Shown here one piece after another: positions 46,761 through 58,442 of a DNA stretch of 64,000 nucleotides; position 1 is the stretch's first letter, and every line of letters starts with the position of its first letter. The stretch comes from Fulvia fulva (Eukaryota; Ascomycota; Dothideomycetes; Mycosphaerellales; Mycosphaerellaceae). A program made the position numbers and the translations under genes. The stretch covers positions 372,001 to 436,000 of the forward strand of contig NC_063014.1 in assembly GCF_020509005.1 (NCBI RefSeq), given 5' to 3'. The notes beneath the pieces were generated by a model. It was not told the origin of the DNA. It saw nothing but the letters and a program-made list of their open reading frames with translations, and ran no database searches.

Positions 46761-47980
46761 ATGGCGACGAATGGTACTCTTGACGGTAGCCTGCCAGAAA
46801 GTCAAAAAGCAGCGCAGTTCAACCCAGTCGACAAAACGGTGGCACTCAATACTATCCCAGTATGTTAGAGACGGTTTCATAGGTTGTCACAGATTTCTAT
46901 GAAGCTCACACCAGGACGTACAAGACTCTGACCCGGCACAGATCCCTACAATTAAACCCGACCAGATCCTGGTCAAAATCAAGGCTGCCTCACTATGCCA
47001 CAGGGACTTGATGCTGTTCGAGCCGAACGAGCAAGGGCTTGTCATAGGAGAGGTAGAGCCCTTTACCATGGTGGGTCTCGTTGCTATGTTCTTGATTGAC
47101 CAGCTAACGGACCCTGGGCCATGAAGCTTGCGGCACAATCGTCGAGTCCGGCAACGAGGTTCACGGCTTTGAGAAAGGAGACAACATCAGCTGGCTTCCC
47201 ATCGTCGACTGCTGCTACGACTGCGATGCTTGCCAGATTCAGCCTCTCTACTGCGAACTGGGAACTGCAAACGTTCAGGGCATGAGTGTAAACGGTTTCT
47301 TCCAGGAGTACGCCGCCATTCACTGGCGTAATGCTGCCAAGATACCGGATGGCATGGACTTGACCACTCTATCGCCAATGTCCTGCGCAGGCTGCACGGC
47401 GTTCAACTCTGTAACGGAGACTATCGCCGAGTTGAAGGGTGACCCATCCGAAACTTGGGTCGCTGTCGTGGGATGTGGTGGGCTTGGACATCTGGGTATC
47501 CAGTACCTCAAAGCTTTCGGCTACAAAATCATCGCCGTGGACATCTCAGCAGATGCCCTAGAAGAGGCCAAAGCACAAGGAGCAGACCACGTCTTCAACT
47601 CCAAATCCGACACCGACTACATCCAGCGAGCCCGTGAACTGACAGGTGGCAAAGGATGTCACGCAGCCATCAACTACACGAACCCGGCTCCCGCTTACTT
47701 GGCAACACAACAGCTGATCCGATACGGAGGCACTCTCATGGTGACTGGAATCCCACAGAAACCTCTCCAGTTCAACGCCATTGACGTCTCAATGAACCGT
47801 ATCAGGATCAAGGGCTCTCACATCGGCGTCAAGCCCGGACTAGAGAAGTGCCTGGGGTTCAGCCATAAGCACGGCATCAAACCACACGTGACCAAGTTCA
47901 AGCTGGATGAGTTCCCGAAGATGTTGGAGCCCATGCAGATGAATCAGCACAAGGGACGGATGGCGGTGGTTTTTGATTGA
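46761..47980 (+). CDS. Zinc-dependent alcohol dehydrogenase (MDR family), 372 aa
   Basis: Exons are 46761-46859, 46915-47070 and 47117-47980. The catalytic zinc ligands are Cys61 in SLCHRD, GHE at about 86-88 and Cys in LSPMSCAGCTAF. The structural zinc lobe is CCYDCDACQIQPLYC and the NAD-binding loop is VVGCGGLGHLGIQYLKAFG. It oxidises alcohols or reduces aldehydes in the cytosol. Intron 1 is normal. Intron 2 (47071-47116) has GTGGGT and a CTAAC branch, but the exon resumes after ccctg rather than an AG. Without its removal TGA at 47120-47122 ends the protein. An in-frame AG at about 47144 would delete the GHE ligands. Confidence 0.85.
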
Positions 47981-48111
47981 GAACATTCGTTGCAGAGGTA
48001 TATATCTTTACATATTCGTTTCCTTTCATCATGGTCGTCTAGGTCCAGCAGAACGCACCAGGCGCTACGGACAGATCTGTCTACTGTCAAAGCACATACA
48101 GAAGATCCGCA

Positions 48112-48433
48112 TCAAGACTTACCTCCCTGCTTCTTACAGCATTTATCAAACAATCCCGAGTTGATGCAATTTATTGACTTTGCCGAGCACTGTTTCGCCA
48201 CGTCAGTATCCTTCCCGTCCACTTGCTTGTCACTATCAGCATACCTGGTTATTCTTGCCCATCCCGTATTCAAAGCATGACGATTGCGATGCTTGGTCGC
48301 CCTGACAGCATACGCTGGTCGCATCGTTCCATTGTGGCCCGGAGCCTGAGGGATCTTGGCATTTGCAGTTTTCGCCAGCGATGGCGGAGCCGAGGAGTGT
48401 GAGGAAGAGGGTGGAGATGAGGGTGGTGCGCAT
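48112..48433 (-). CDS. Small secreted cysteine-rich protein, 88 aa
   Basis: Exons are 48245-48433 and 48112-48189, with a 55-bp intron (GTATGC..ACAG). A signal peptide (MRTTLISTLFLTLLGSAIAG) is followed by a mature chain of about 68 residues with nine Cys. Blocks are ENCKCQDPSGSG, SVCCQG, SSCFEYG, then CSAKSINC and FDKCCKKQGG. CC pairs and size are like fungal effector-type or antimicrobial secreted proteins, but I recognise no specific family. The splice join keeps frame; without it the chain ends two residues later at TGA. Confidence 0.75.
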
Positions 48434-49295
48434 TATTGTAGTTGGATTTGTGGAAGTGTTGCAATTGGAAGTGATTCAGGGCAAGACTTTCGATGGGTTG
48501 TGTGTAAGAAAAGTGCTTGCGAGTGGGTCTCGTGGAAGAGGATGGAGTGCTTGCAATGAAGTGAACGAAGCTGTGAGCAAGAGTTGCGTGATAGAGGCTA
48601 TGTATTCGAGCTCATGAACGACCCTACATGTCACTGTCGTACGCGGCTGCATCTGAGACTCCACGGCGGCCCAGACCTGGCGTATCAACAGACATTCTCC
48701 GATAGATCTGCGCGTGACCTTCTGTGGTGAGTGGCAACACCATCCCATTGAGGTCATCGCATCACGGATATTCCACCCTCTTGACCAACTAAGCCATCGA
48801 CCTCGACGAGGACCGACACCATTCAAGGCACTGGCGCTGAACGATTGCTATATTAAACAAGGCTGTGTTAGCTTGTGTTAGCTTGTGTTCTCCCACGTGG
48901 ACGTGTCTTATGTAATTGGCTCCTGAACGGGCGCGGTCAATCAGCTGATGCTTCTCCATGACCAAGACTGCTCAAGACTATTCCAAGACTATGGGGTAGT
49001 GTAGGGGTAGGAATGACTGTTCATCTTACTTATCAGCCTGACCGCGATGCTGCCGGTGGCCGGAGCGAAGATGGCTGGGTTGCGGAGTCGCGAGACATTG
49101 TATCTAAGACAGTCTCCTCGTAGACTGACAGACTAACAAGCTTGAAGTCGTCACGAGTGAGACTCGAGGCTGCTGATGAAAGCTTCTTCACGAGATAGCA
49201 AGTGTTCAGTATGCTTCGAAGAGAATTGGGTCGGTATTATGTATTTCCTCCTCTTCATATGTCCGTTCAACACTGCCATTAGCTACACACCATGT
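48434..49295. other. Intergenic, with a weak tRNA-like stretch
   Basis: On the minus strand near 48780-48810 the sequence gatggcttagttggtcaag looks like a tRNA D-arm/A box, but no B box or acceptor pairing follows. A short direct repeat gttagcttgt occurs twice near 48866-48890. No gene is supported. Confidence 0.35.
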
Positions 49296-50801
49296 TCATA
49301 CATCATTGCCTGGCTTGTTCCTATTAGCTCGCTTGATCCAGAAGCCAGTCAGATCGCCGACCGGCAGCGGCAATGTGGCGCCGACAGAGTCCATGATCTG
49401 TATGAAGAGCAGGTACAACGCTATCAGGGACGTGACAAACCAGCAGCCGCCGCAACCATGGTTCATACATCAGTACATTGGTAGCATCGCCCGTCGAAGG
49501 TGACCAACTTACTTGGCAGAGACGATCGTACATCACGGCGTCGCCCAGACCTTGCTCCCAGAAAGCCCCAGCGATCAAGAGGAAACCCAAGCCCGCGGAG
49601 AGGAAGACCATCACGAACGCGAAGTTGACTCTCGTCGCGCCGACCATGAAGATGAGGCTGATCATACCAGCAGCGAGGGGCAAGAAAGCTGAGATGCGAT
49701 GTTAGTGGGGTGTGATGCTCGTTGAGACGGCGATCTATTACCAAGAGACGAGTAGAATGGTCCTTCCGTAAGACCTGTTTGGTAGACACCGTCTGGTGCA
49801 TACGCTCCCGCTCCGTTGTAGAATGAATGCAAAGTGGCGCCCCAGCCGAATAAGATTCCACCTATGGTGCTCATCAGTTGTCTGGCCAGCATGACTGTCA
49901 TAAAATGCGACTATGAGCTCACTTACCGTAGAGGAAGAAGACCACGAACGTGAAAGTGTTGCCCAAGAAGAACTCGAGAATGCTCGCGATCCAAAGGGAG
50001 GGTCCTCCGATGAAGTAGTAAGCTCCGCTGTGGTCACTGTATCAGCATGCATCACTGCCTGTCCACGATTGATAGTCAAGCTCACATTGTAGCAGACCCC
50101 AATCCACCCGAGCCTCGCCATCCCATGAGCTGGCACGCCAATGGCATCAGAGTCACCACAAGACCACCGAGCGCTAAGGGAGTAGGATTGCCTGAAGAGT
50201 AAAATGTGCTGTTGGCGGTTGTGAACCTCCAAAGGTAAGCGTAGCGGAGTGGAGCTCTCTACCAACCCTTCTAGACTGCAGAGTAGCGTGCGATCCACGC
50301 TACCGCTACCCGACGTACAGTGCTTATTATACGACGACATAGGCGTTAGCGACGAGTATATGTTTGCGAGTTCGCCAACAGGCACAGTGCGGTAGGTCAC
50401 GTGACCCTAAAACTTGAAAGTTGACCAATCAGAGCGGGCGCCAAGGCTAGTTGAGGGCTGGTGATAGAGCTCCACTCCCTCCTCGCTGACGCCACCACCT
50501 ACGCTCGAGTGTTCGCAAGCTCACACGTCGCTACGGTGGATGACTAGCGCTCGTCGGTCGTTACGCTTAATTATTGCTTGAGCTGAACGACTTGCTTACC
50601 GAAGGTCTTTCGCAGATCACCTTTGACTCGACCAAGCGGCTGCAAGTACAATCGTTCAAACTGCTCTGGAGACATCTGAATGGAACCTGTCGCTCGGATG
50701 CGCTCCATGGCTTCTGCCGCCATGTCGCGACTGCTGTCGGGGGCATCTTTGAAGTACCCATTTGGTGATTCGGCTGGCTTCTCGTTGCCGTTGATGTCCA
50801 T
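49296..50801 (-). CDS. GPR1/FUN34/YaaH-type acetate/ammonium transporter
   Basis: Exons on the minus strand are 50600-50801, 50086-50191, 49927-50027, 49742-49861, 49513-49688 and about 49296-49457 (288 aa). A hydrophilic N-terminus ([17 protein letters not shown]) leads to the family signature [14 protein letters not shown], then [40 protein letters not shown] and [10 protein letters not shown]. Six membrane segments in the plasma membrane carry acetate or release ammonium. Intron 1 (50192-50599) holds a copy of the 350-bp repeat. The last intron starts with a good GTAAGT at 49512 but has no AG before the expected exon at 49457. The first usable in-frame AG (exon from 49397) would drop about 20 residues of the sixth segment and leave 268 aa. 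Confidence 0.88.
50201..50571 (+). repeat. Dispersed 350-bp repeat, copy 2, inside an intron
   Basis: Same left end and right end as 28640-28989, with small insertions in the last 110 bp and a few transitions elsewhere. It lies in intron 1 of the GPR1/FUN34 gene, 28 bp from its donor and 3 bp from the start of the acceptor stretch actcttcag, so the intron branch site must now come from the repeat itself. Confidence 0.85.
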
Positions 50802-52307
50802 GTTGATGACTCGTAGTGCTCGAGTGGATGGAATCTGGGGGATTGAGTGGAGCTGTACGACGTGAGAGAAGACGAGTAACTCTGAGCAGGGAAGTGTACT
50901 TATGAGGAATAGCTGCTGCGTAAGATGTAGTCCCGATGAGACTGACACCTCCTCATGAAGCCATCCGCCCACCCGGCTTACCATGTCGCGTGTCGATGAA
51001 AGGACTTAAAGTTTGATTTTTGCATTGGTGCACGTCAGGTCATGTTCTGGGCAAGAGATCAACCAGGTGACTGAAGGCCATAATGCTCGGCGAAGAAGAC
51101 AGCCACTGCGTATCCGGGGCACAGATTCATGCGGACTGGTGACATAGTTTTTGTTGAGCTTCAGTTCATTATCCAAGAGTGCGATCCATTGTTGTTCAAC
51201 GGCGGGCGTCCACATCACAAATCGGACAACCAGGACAGTCCAGCCTGCAGCGATCCATTATGGCGTCCAATGCCATCTCCATCGGAATGGCGACATGAGG
51301 AGGATTGCGGAGAGAGCTGTTCTGTCAGGCACAGTAAGACGCTTATCTTGATGTCTTCTCCAAAGCACGGAATCGGATCTTTCTTGGAGCCTCGCAGGAT
51401 GATTGTCGATATGTAATCACCACCCGATGCGTGCGTAGGATCCGGATGTCATGCTGATGATGAGTGTATCGATCGCGAAATGCACTGGCAGTGAGATCAG
51501 ACATCATGATCAGACAGCCGCTGTTATCATCGTGACGGGAGTGGCGATGAATTCAAGTAGCATGTTGATGCAGAGGTGAAGTCGGAGCAGAGGTCGTGAA
51601 GGTCGAAACTCTGACAGGGCTCAGTCCCACTCGTGGACGGCCATATATGTGTTAGCATTTTCTTCGGTCTGAACTCTCCTTTTCAGCTTTGTGCGACGTG
51701 GCTTCTTCTTTTTTGCGAATTATTAATCGTCTCAGAACGCCACCTCTGGCATCATATAGACCAGCAAAGACGCTTACATCTTGATGAGATCGTTGAGATG
51801 CATCGCCAGCAACTTTTTTGAGCAATATTGGTGGTGATGAAGATCAATGAAGATGCTGCAAACGCGCTTCCAAAAAATCGTACGTGAGCTAGCGTCCTGT
51901 CTCCAGACGACCAATCACAAGACGTATACTCCTCCAGGCACGTGAGCACACAACTGGCGAGCATCATGAAGACTCAAGGCCCAGGACCGAGGCCGTAGAT
52001 CCAGGCGTTACCATCGTGTCACCAGGAAAAACACAGCGGCTGAGTACTGGAGTCTGGACGACAAGTCCTACAGTACACGAAGGCACTGTCCTGCGTCGTG
52101 CTACAGCAGGTTGACCCCTTGCTCATGTGCAGCATGAGCGATTTTGGCCGACAGAAGCACTCGAGTCACTTGCATAAGTTGCATCGTGACTCAACGTTGG
52201 CATGTGCATATTACTTGGCAATACTCAAAGCATGTGACAGAGCGTCCGTGCGCAGACCATAATTCGAGTGGTGCTCTTTGCCATTTCCCTACCTTCTATA
52301 CTGACAA
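50802..52307. other. Intergenic, no supported gene
   Basis: 1.5 kb upstream of the transporter gene and before the LINE. Several short open frames exist on both strands, none with a recognised motif. No repeat is noted. Confidence 0.45.
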
Positions 52308-52325
52308 CTAAATACAAGCTACACT

Positions 52326-55300
52326 GGTACTCCGGTTGATATTCTACTAGGGGATACGTTTTAGCCCTCAATCGACAGCCCTTATCAAGACGAGCAATCT
52401 ACTCAAGCAGTAGCGACCCGCCTACGCTGGCGGCGGCGCAATCGTGATACAAAAAACCCCAAAACCGAGGTCCCTTTCCCCTGAAGGCAGGTCCTAGAAT
52501 TGCGGAGTTGCGGAGGACAACTACCCAATTAGGAAGCGCGACCCCGAACAATAGCGAAGGATGGCAACCAACGAGAGCCACAGCCTTACGAACATTCTGT
52601 ACCAAGAGTCAAACCGGGGAACAAACCAAGAAAAAACCCAGGACACAAGCCAAGGCCCACTATATAGAAAGCAGAGGCTAACGACAAACAACACAGCGTG
52701 GACGACCCTATATACGGAGGCGGAGAACTTACTAGGGGATGACGAACACCTAGCCCGGGCATATAAGAACACTATAGCACAGCTACTAGGAGCGCTAAAA
52801 GCGCTATCATACTAAATCCCGAAGACAATCCAACAAGTAACACAGAGGGCAGCCCAGAAACCAACTATATAGGCAACAGTAGCAGTAGGCAAGAATCAAC
52901 CCCCTCCGAAGGTAAGCAAGGCGGTACGCCTATACATTACTGATCCGGCGGAGAAACAAGAAATCGCAGCCCTAACAAGCAAGGAGATTGTCGACAGAAT
53001 CGGCCAAAAGGAGGTAGTTAGGGCGAGGGTAGAGGCAACAGGCGTAGTAAGACTCTTTACCGTACAAGAGTCTAATAGACGAAAGCTGGAGACCTATAAG
53101 GAGTGGACTACTAAAGTCGCGAAGTCGGCACGAGTCTCCTACCAACAGTATACCGTCATCGCCTACGGGGTCCCTAGGACATTCAAGGTCGAAGACCTTC
53201 CCTACCTCTAAGTACAGAACCAGAACACCTCCCTAGGAGTACGACTAACGAAGGCGGCATGGCTATACAAGACAGTAGACCGAGAAAAGACGCATTCATC
53301 GCTTATCATTTGGGTAGAGACAGCGGAACAAGCTAACTAGATACTAGACAATGGGCTATTCTAGAACTACGAGAGAATGGACACGGAGATCTATCAGAGC
53401 AGCTATAGGGTACTACAATGCTTCCAATGCCAACAGTACGGTCATATAGCCCTAAAATGCGGGGAGAAGACCCTAAGGTGTCCTCACTACGCAGGCCCAC
53501 ACTAGGGAAGGGAATGCCCAAAAAAGGAGAGTAGGTGCGCATACTACGGCAGAAGGCACCCAGCGTATTCAAGCCAATGCCCGGCTAGAATAGCAGCACA
53601 AGAACGAGCGAGACAAGCAAGGATCTCTACACTAGCTAGGTACCCCTAACGACAGTAGGAGGGACCTACCGTGTACAAGGGCTTCGAGCCGAGCAAAAGG
53701 AAGAGGGTAGAAGAGACGAACAAGGGAACCTAACCGCAAACGCATCCACCTCCCGGTAGGCCTCGACACCTTAACCGGGCTGCTAACGAACTAGGCCAAA
53801 TGCGAATCTTTAGGGCGCCCTAGCGGCCCCAGGGCCAGCCGGATAGCGAGATATAGGCTTAGGAGACACAGCAGGTCAGCACGGAAATGGACCTCACGGA
53901 TAACGAATAATACTATACGACGACATCACTATCGTACAGTACAACGTAAACAAAAGTAGGGACAAGGTCTAGCGCCACTTTCTACAAGAGCTAGACCCGC
54001 TACGGTACCACGTTATTGCGGTACAGGAACTATAGATCAACCCCTACGTAGGACTCCTAGCCACTTGTAATGACCGGAGATACCACACCGTAATCGCGGG
54101 CTAACGAGGCGTCATCCCGAGGACATGTATATACGTAAGCAAGACTATAGACCTTGAGTCGTGGAAGGTTATACTACCGTAGCAGGGCAACCTAGGAGAC
54201 ATAACATCAATCCAGATCGACACGACACAAGGCCCTATCCAGATCTATAACGTTTACAACCCGCCACCGCGGGGTCGGACGAGTAGGGAACTAGGAACCC
54301 TCGCCCACCTAGAGCGGACCCTAAGCTAAGACACGAAGCAAGTACTCCTCGGCGACTTCAACCTCTACCACCTACAGTAGGGACTCGAATTCACTCCCCT
54401 ACACGCGTTTCTAGAGGGGAAGCTACTAGACATAACCGTACGCTACGGAATGGCCTTAGTAACACCAAAGGGAACAGAGACGTAGAAGGCCCGTACTAGT
54501 ATAAGCACGATCGACCTATGCTTCCTATCACGAGAACTTGAAGAGAGACTAGTCTAATGCCGACCGAACTACGCGCTAGAAGCCTCCTCAGACCATATCC
54601 CTATCCAAACGACGCTAGGGGTGAAGGCGATAGAGGAGCCAGCAAACGAACCACGCCGTAACTAGAAGAAGGCACGCTAGGACGACATAAGAGGCTTCCT
54701 AATAGCGAACCTACTACAGTATAGAGAACTCGAGACGACAGCTTAGCTAGATCAAGTAGCGGAACAGATTACCTCGGTTATATAGCAAGTAGCGGAACAA
54801 TACACGCCGTTACTCCGGCCCTCAACGTAGCAGAAGGCCTTCTAGACCCCTAAATGCTCTACGAAGGTAAGGGAGGCTAGAAGGGCAAGGCGACAGTGGA
54901 CGAAGGAGCACACCTAAGAGACGTAGGAGCAATACTGCCACGCGACATAAGAGAAGAAGGCACAGATAAGACGCGATAAGCTATAGGACTGGAGAGCGAC
55001 GATTAGGCTCGTTACAGAAAACCCGGAACAGATGTGGAGACTTACTAAATAGGCACGACTACCTAAAGAGTAACAAGCCCCTTACTTCCCCCTAATCGTA
55101 GACCGCGAAGGGATTGCCTAGGCTACGCCCCGGGGCAAGGCAAAAGCGTTAGCCGACCATTTCTTTTCGACGTAAGTAGAGGCAGACCTTACGGACATCG
55201 ACCCGAGCACATACCCGGAACCCCTAGACATAGATTGGGCGGTTAGCTCTAATATAGTAACAGGAGTCATAAGTAAGCTAAAAGGACGAAAAGCCCTAGG

Positions 55301-57461
55301 CCTAGACAGGATACTAAACGTACTGCTAAAAGAGTGTAGAGAAGAGATCGCGCCGAGCCTTGCAAACCTATTTACCGCGTGCCTACGGCTAGGGTATTAC
55401 CCGAAGCCGTACAGAGAGTCTATGACAGTAGTGCTACGTAAGCTACAGAAGGAAGACTATACTCAGCCCAAGTCGTACAGACCAATAGCACTTCTAAATA
55501 CGATAGGGAAAGTCCTAGAAAAGATAGTAGCCTAGAGACTTACGTAGCTTACCGAGGACAACCACGTACTCCCAGCAACACAGATAGGGGGAAGAAGCTA
55601 GCGATCGACACTAACAGTAATAGAGCTAATTACGGAGCAAATTCAGACCCTCTAGCACTACGGCAGGAACCGAGCGGCGTCCTTACTATCCCTCGATATC
55701 GTAGGGGCCTTCGACAACGTCTCATACCAAAGGCTAATATATATCCTACAGCAGAAAGGCATCCCCTAGTAGGCAACGTCGTTCGTCTACTCCTTTCTCT
55801 AGGAACGGACGACATACCTAGTCCTAGGAAGGTACACGTCCGACCCGGTGAAGGCAGAGACTAGAATACCTTAGGGATCTACTCTCTCCCCTATCCTATT
55901 TCTAATATTTATGTCGGATCTAATCCCCCTACTCACCTCTCCGCAAACCTTAGTATCGGGGTTCGTGGACGATATAAACATCCTAGCCTGGTCAGACTCG
56001 ACAGAAGAGAACTGTGGCCTCCTTAAAGATAGGCACAAGAAATGCGAGGAGTGGGCAAAGAAGCATAGTGCCCGGTTCGCCCCTGAAAAGTACCAACTTA
56101 TATACTTTAGTAAAGCGAGAACACACTATAATATAAAGGCGGTGGTAAGAATCCAAGGCTACGAGACCAAGCTATTAGCGGAGCTACGAGTACTAGGGAT
56201 CTGGCTCGACCCGAAGCTAAGCTGGAATGTATAGATTAAGAAAGCCCAGAGTCGAGCGCAAGTCAATAAAGCCTCGATAAAGAGGCTTACGGCATCTATA
56301 TAGGGAGCAACATTCGACAAGGCAAGAGTAATGTATAAGGCGATCGTCAGACCAGCTATGTTGTACGGGGCACAGATTTGGGGAACAGGAGGCGTAGGCA
56401 AGCCGATCCCGAAACGGATAGAGCAACCCCTAAACAGGACATAGGCAGGCAACCTACGTAGGGTACTAGGCGCATACAAGACAACGTCAACAAGCACGGT
56501 AGAAATGGAGACAGGAATACCACCAATCGGCCAGTACATCCGGGGAATGAGAATTCAATACGCGGCAAAGACGATAGGTTACCTAGCACAAACCACGATC
56601 TAGGAGGCAAAGAATAAGATAGAAAGCCGCTACCGGAGAGGGGCCGGACATAGGACAAGCCAAAAAGAGGATGACCTTACTACCTTTACGGCCGTATAGA
56701 CAAGCACCGAATGGCTAGCACGAAAGGAGGAGGAGCGTAGGACTCGCCAGGCCGGCGGGAGCAAGGCTAAGACCCAAAGCCTAGCGGAACAGATAGCGAG
56801 CTGCCTATGGGAGCAGGACTGGAAAAGGAAGCCCCCTAAGACAATAGGCCCGATAGCGCTCCGAGCCGTCCAGAGACACAATTACCAGCTATATAGGGAC
56901 CTGACAAGGGCCGAAGCAAGCATAGCGATCCAAATCAGGTCCGAACACATTGGATTAAGGGCCTACCTGTTCAGGAGACGCGCACTAGACATCTATAGCC
57001 CAGCCTGCTAGTGTGGCTACCCATCGCAAAACCCAGAACATATGCTACTAAGATGCCCGCAGTGGGCGAGAGGCAGGGGAAATTGGAGGCACCAAGCGGG
57101 AAGGAGAGACTACAAGTCAATCATTAGGGACAAAGGCAACATTCGCCGAATCTCTCGGTGGATACTACAGCAGGGATACCTCCAGCAGTTTAGCCTCGCG
57201 AGCGAGACGGAGGAGTGGATAGACAAGAGGCGGAAGCGAGGGGGGTTGCAGATAGGGTAGTCATCAGGGCAGGCCCATGACACTAGCGTACCCCTAACAA
57301 GGGAAATTTAAGACGACAACGAGGAGGAAAAGACAGGCGGGAAGGAGGAGGGGTTTTTACCAACACGGTTTCCCCTCTATATATACAAAAACAAGATAGC
57401 ATAGCTGCATAGGCCAAAGGGCACTACAACAGCTTAATGAAATATCTATCTATCTATCTAT
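52326..57461 (+). mobile_element. RIP-damaged Tad1-like LINE with 18-bp target duplication
   Basis: This is a 5.1-kb relative of the LINE at 13181. Perfect target duplications ctaaatacaagctacact lie at 52308-52325 and 57462-57479. ORF1 starts at ATG 52561 and is broken by TAG stops; its decayed knuckles read CFQCQQYGHIALKC and RECPKKESRCAYYG. ORF2 parts are YNVNKS near 53940, GDFNL near 54354, a KALGLD form of the RT motif near 55285, and an open stretch with FVDDINILAWSDS near 55965. The 3' end is (ATCT)n, as in the other two copies. TAG replaces many Trp and Gln codons, as RIP would do. Its 5' UTR is much shorter than that of the intact LINE and differs in sequence. Confidence 0.9.
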
Positions 57462-57501
57462 CTAAATACAAGCTACACTTACAAGGCGACTCCCAGTAAC
57501 G

Positions 57502-58137
57502 ATGAGCGACCACACCGAAATCTACATCAGTGTAGACGTCGAAGCGACAGGTCCGATTCCTGGCGACTATTCTCTCTCATCCTTCGGCGCCTTCGTAGCC
57601 GGTGCTCGTAAGAAAGACGGCACCTATGGCCGCTTCGACCGACATGACGAGGGCAATCTCTTCTATATCGAGCTCACGCCGATCACCGACAAGTTCATCC
57701 CTGCCGCAATCAAAGTAGGTCTCCTCGAGGGCTTCACCGGCGATGATTTTACAGGCGAGCGTCGGCACCAATGGATGAAAGACCACGGACAAGACCCAAA
57801 GGAGGCAATGGAGAAGTTTGCCGCATGGGTCCTCGAGACTAAGGAGCGGCTAGGCGGTGCGAGGCCCGTCTTCGTGGCGTATCCTGCGAGCTTTGACTGG
57901 ATGTTCATCTACTGGTACTTCATCCACTTCGGTGTGGAAAGTCCCTTTGGCTTCAGTGGCGTGAGAGACTTGAAGGAGATGTATGCTACGAAGGCGAATG
58001 TCCCGTTATCACGAGCTACGAAGCGTAATATGCCGAAGCATCTGCTGAAGAGTGATGTGGCGCATACGCATCATGCGTTGGACGATGCGATTGGGCAGGG
58101 ACATCTTACGATGAATCTGTTAGAGTGGAAGCCTTGA
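57502..58137 (+). CDS. DEDDh 3'-5' exonuclease, 211 aa
   Basis: An intronless gene. It has the three exonuclease motifs of the RNase H-like DnaQ superfamily: ExoI SVDVEATGPIPG with Asp and Glu near residues 12-14, ExoII YPASFDWMFIYWYF with its Asp, and ExoIII HHALDDAIGQG with the DEDDh-type His and Asp. The protein would remove nucleotides from 3' ends of DNA or RNA; substrate is unknown. Many close relatives of this single-domain form are bacterial, so transfer is possible but unproven. The ATG lies 22 bp after the LINE target duplication, so the LINE now occupies its promoter position. Confidence 0.85.
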   Translation: MSDHTEIYISVDVEATGPIPGDYSLSSFGAFVAGARKKDGTYGRFDRHDEGNLFYIELTPITDKFIPAAIKVGLLEGFTGDDFTGERRHQWMKDHGQDPKEAMEKFAAWVLETKERLGGARPVFVAYPASFDWMFIYWYFIHFGVESPFGFSGVRDLKEMYATKANVPLSRATKRNMPKHLLKSDVAHTHHALDDAIGQGHLTMNLLEWKP

Positions 58138-58442
58138 TGTCTCGCTATAGTTCTACAGGGAACCGATCCTACTTTACGCTAAAGCCCGCTGAGCATGTAG
58201 AGTATACTGCAGATACAAAGCTCCTGGTGACCCCGTGCTCGCAACTCATCATCAGCCCGGCACTGGTCTGCTCTTACTGTTATACACACAGAAGGGTGCC
58301 AGCCAATCTCGAGAACCATGCGGCGGTGTCTCAGACTATGGTGAACGCAAAGCGCCATCGCAGATCTCGCGCGGTCCACCTTAGTCTAACCCACAGCTCA
58401 AAGCTTCACTCTCTTCAACGAGACACATTTCCACTCTACGCA
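58138..58442. other. Short convergent gap
   Basis: 305 bp between the exonuclease stop and the end of the small membrane protein on the other strand. Nothing recognised. Confidence 0.5.

Noticed and set aside
48765..48815. tRNA-like A box on the minus strand
   Set aside because: The D-arm words fit, but there is no B box (GGTTCRANNCC type), anticodon stem or acceptor pairing at tRNA distance.
50201..50571. Introner-like element
   Set aside because: The repeat lacks its own splice donor and acceptor, and the other copy is in coding tail sequence, not a neat intron.
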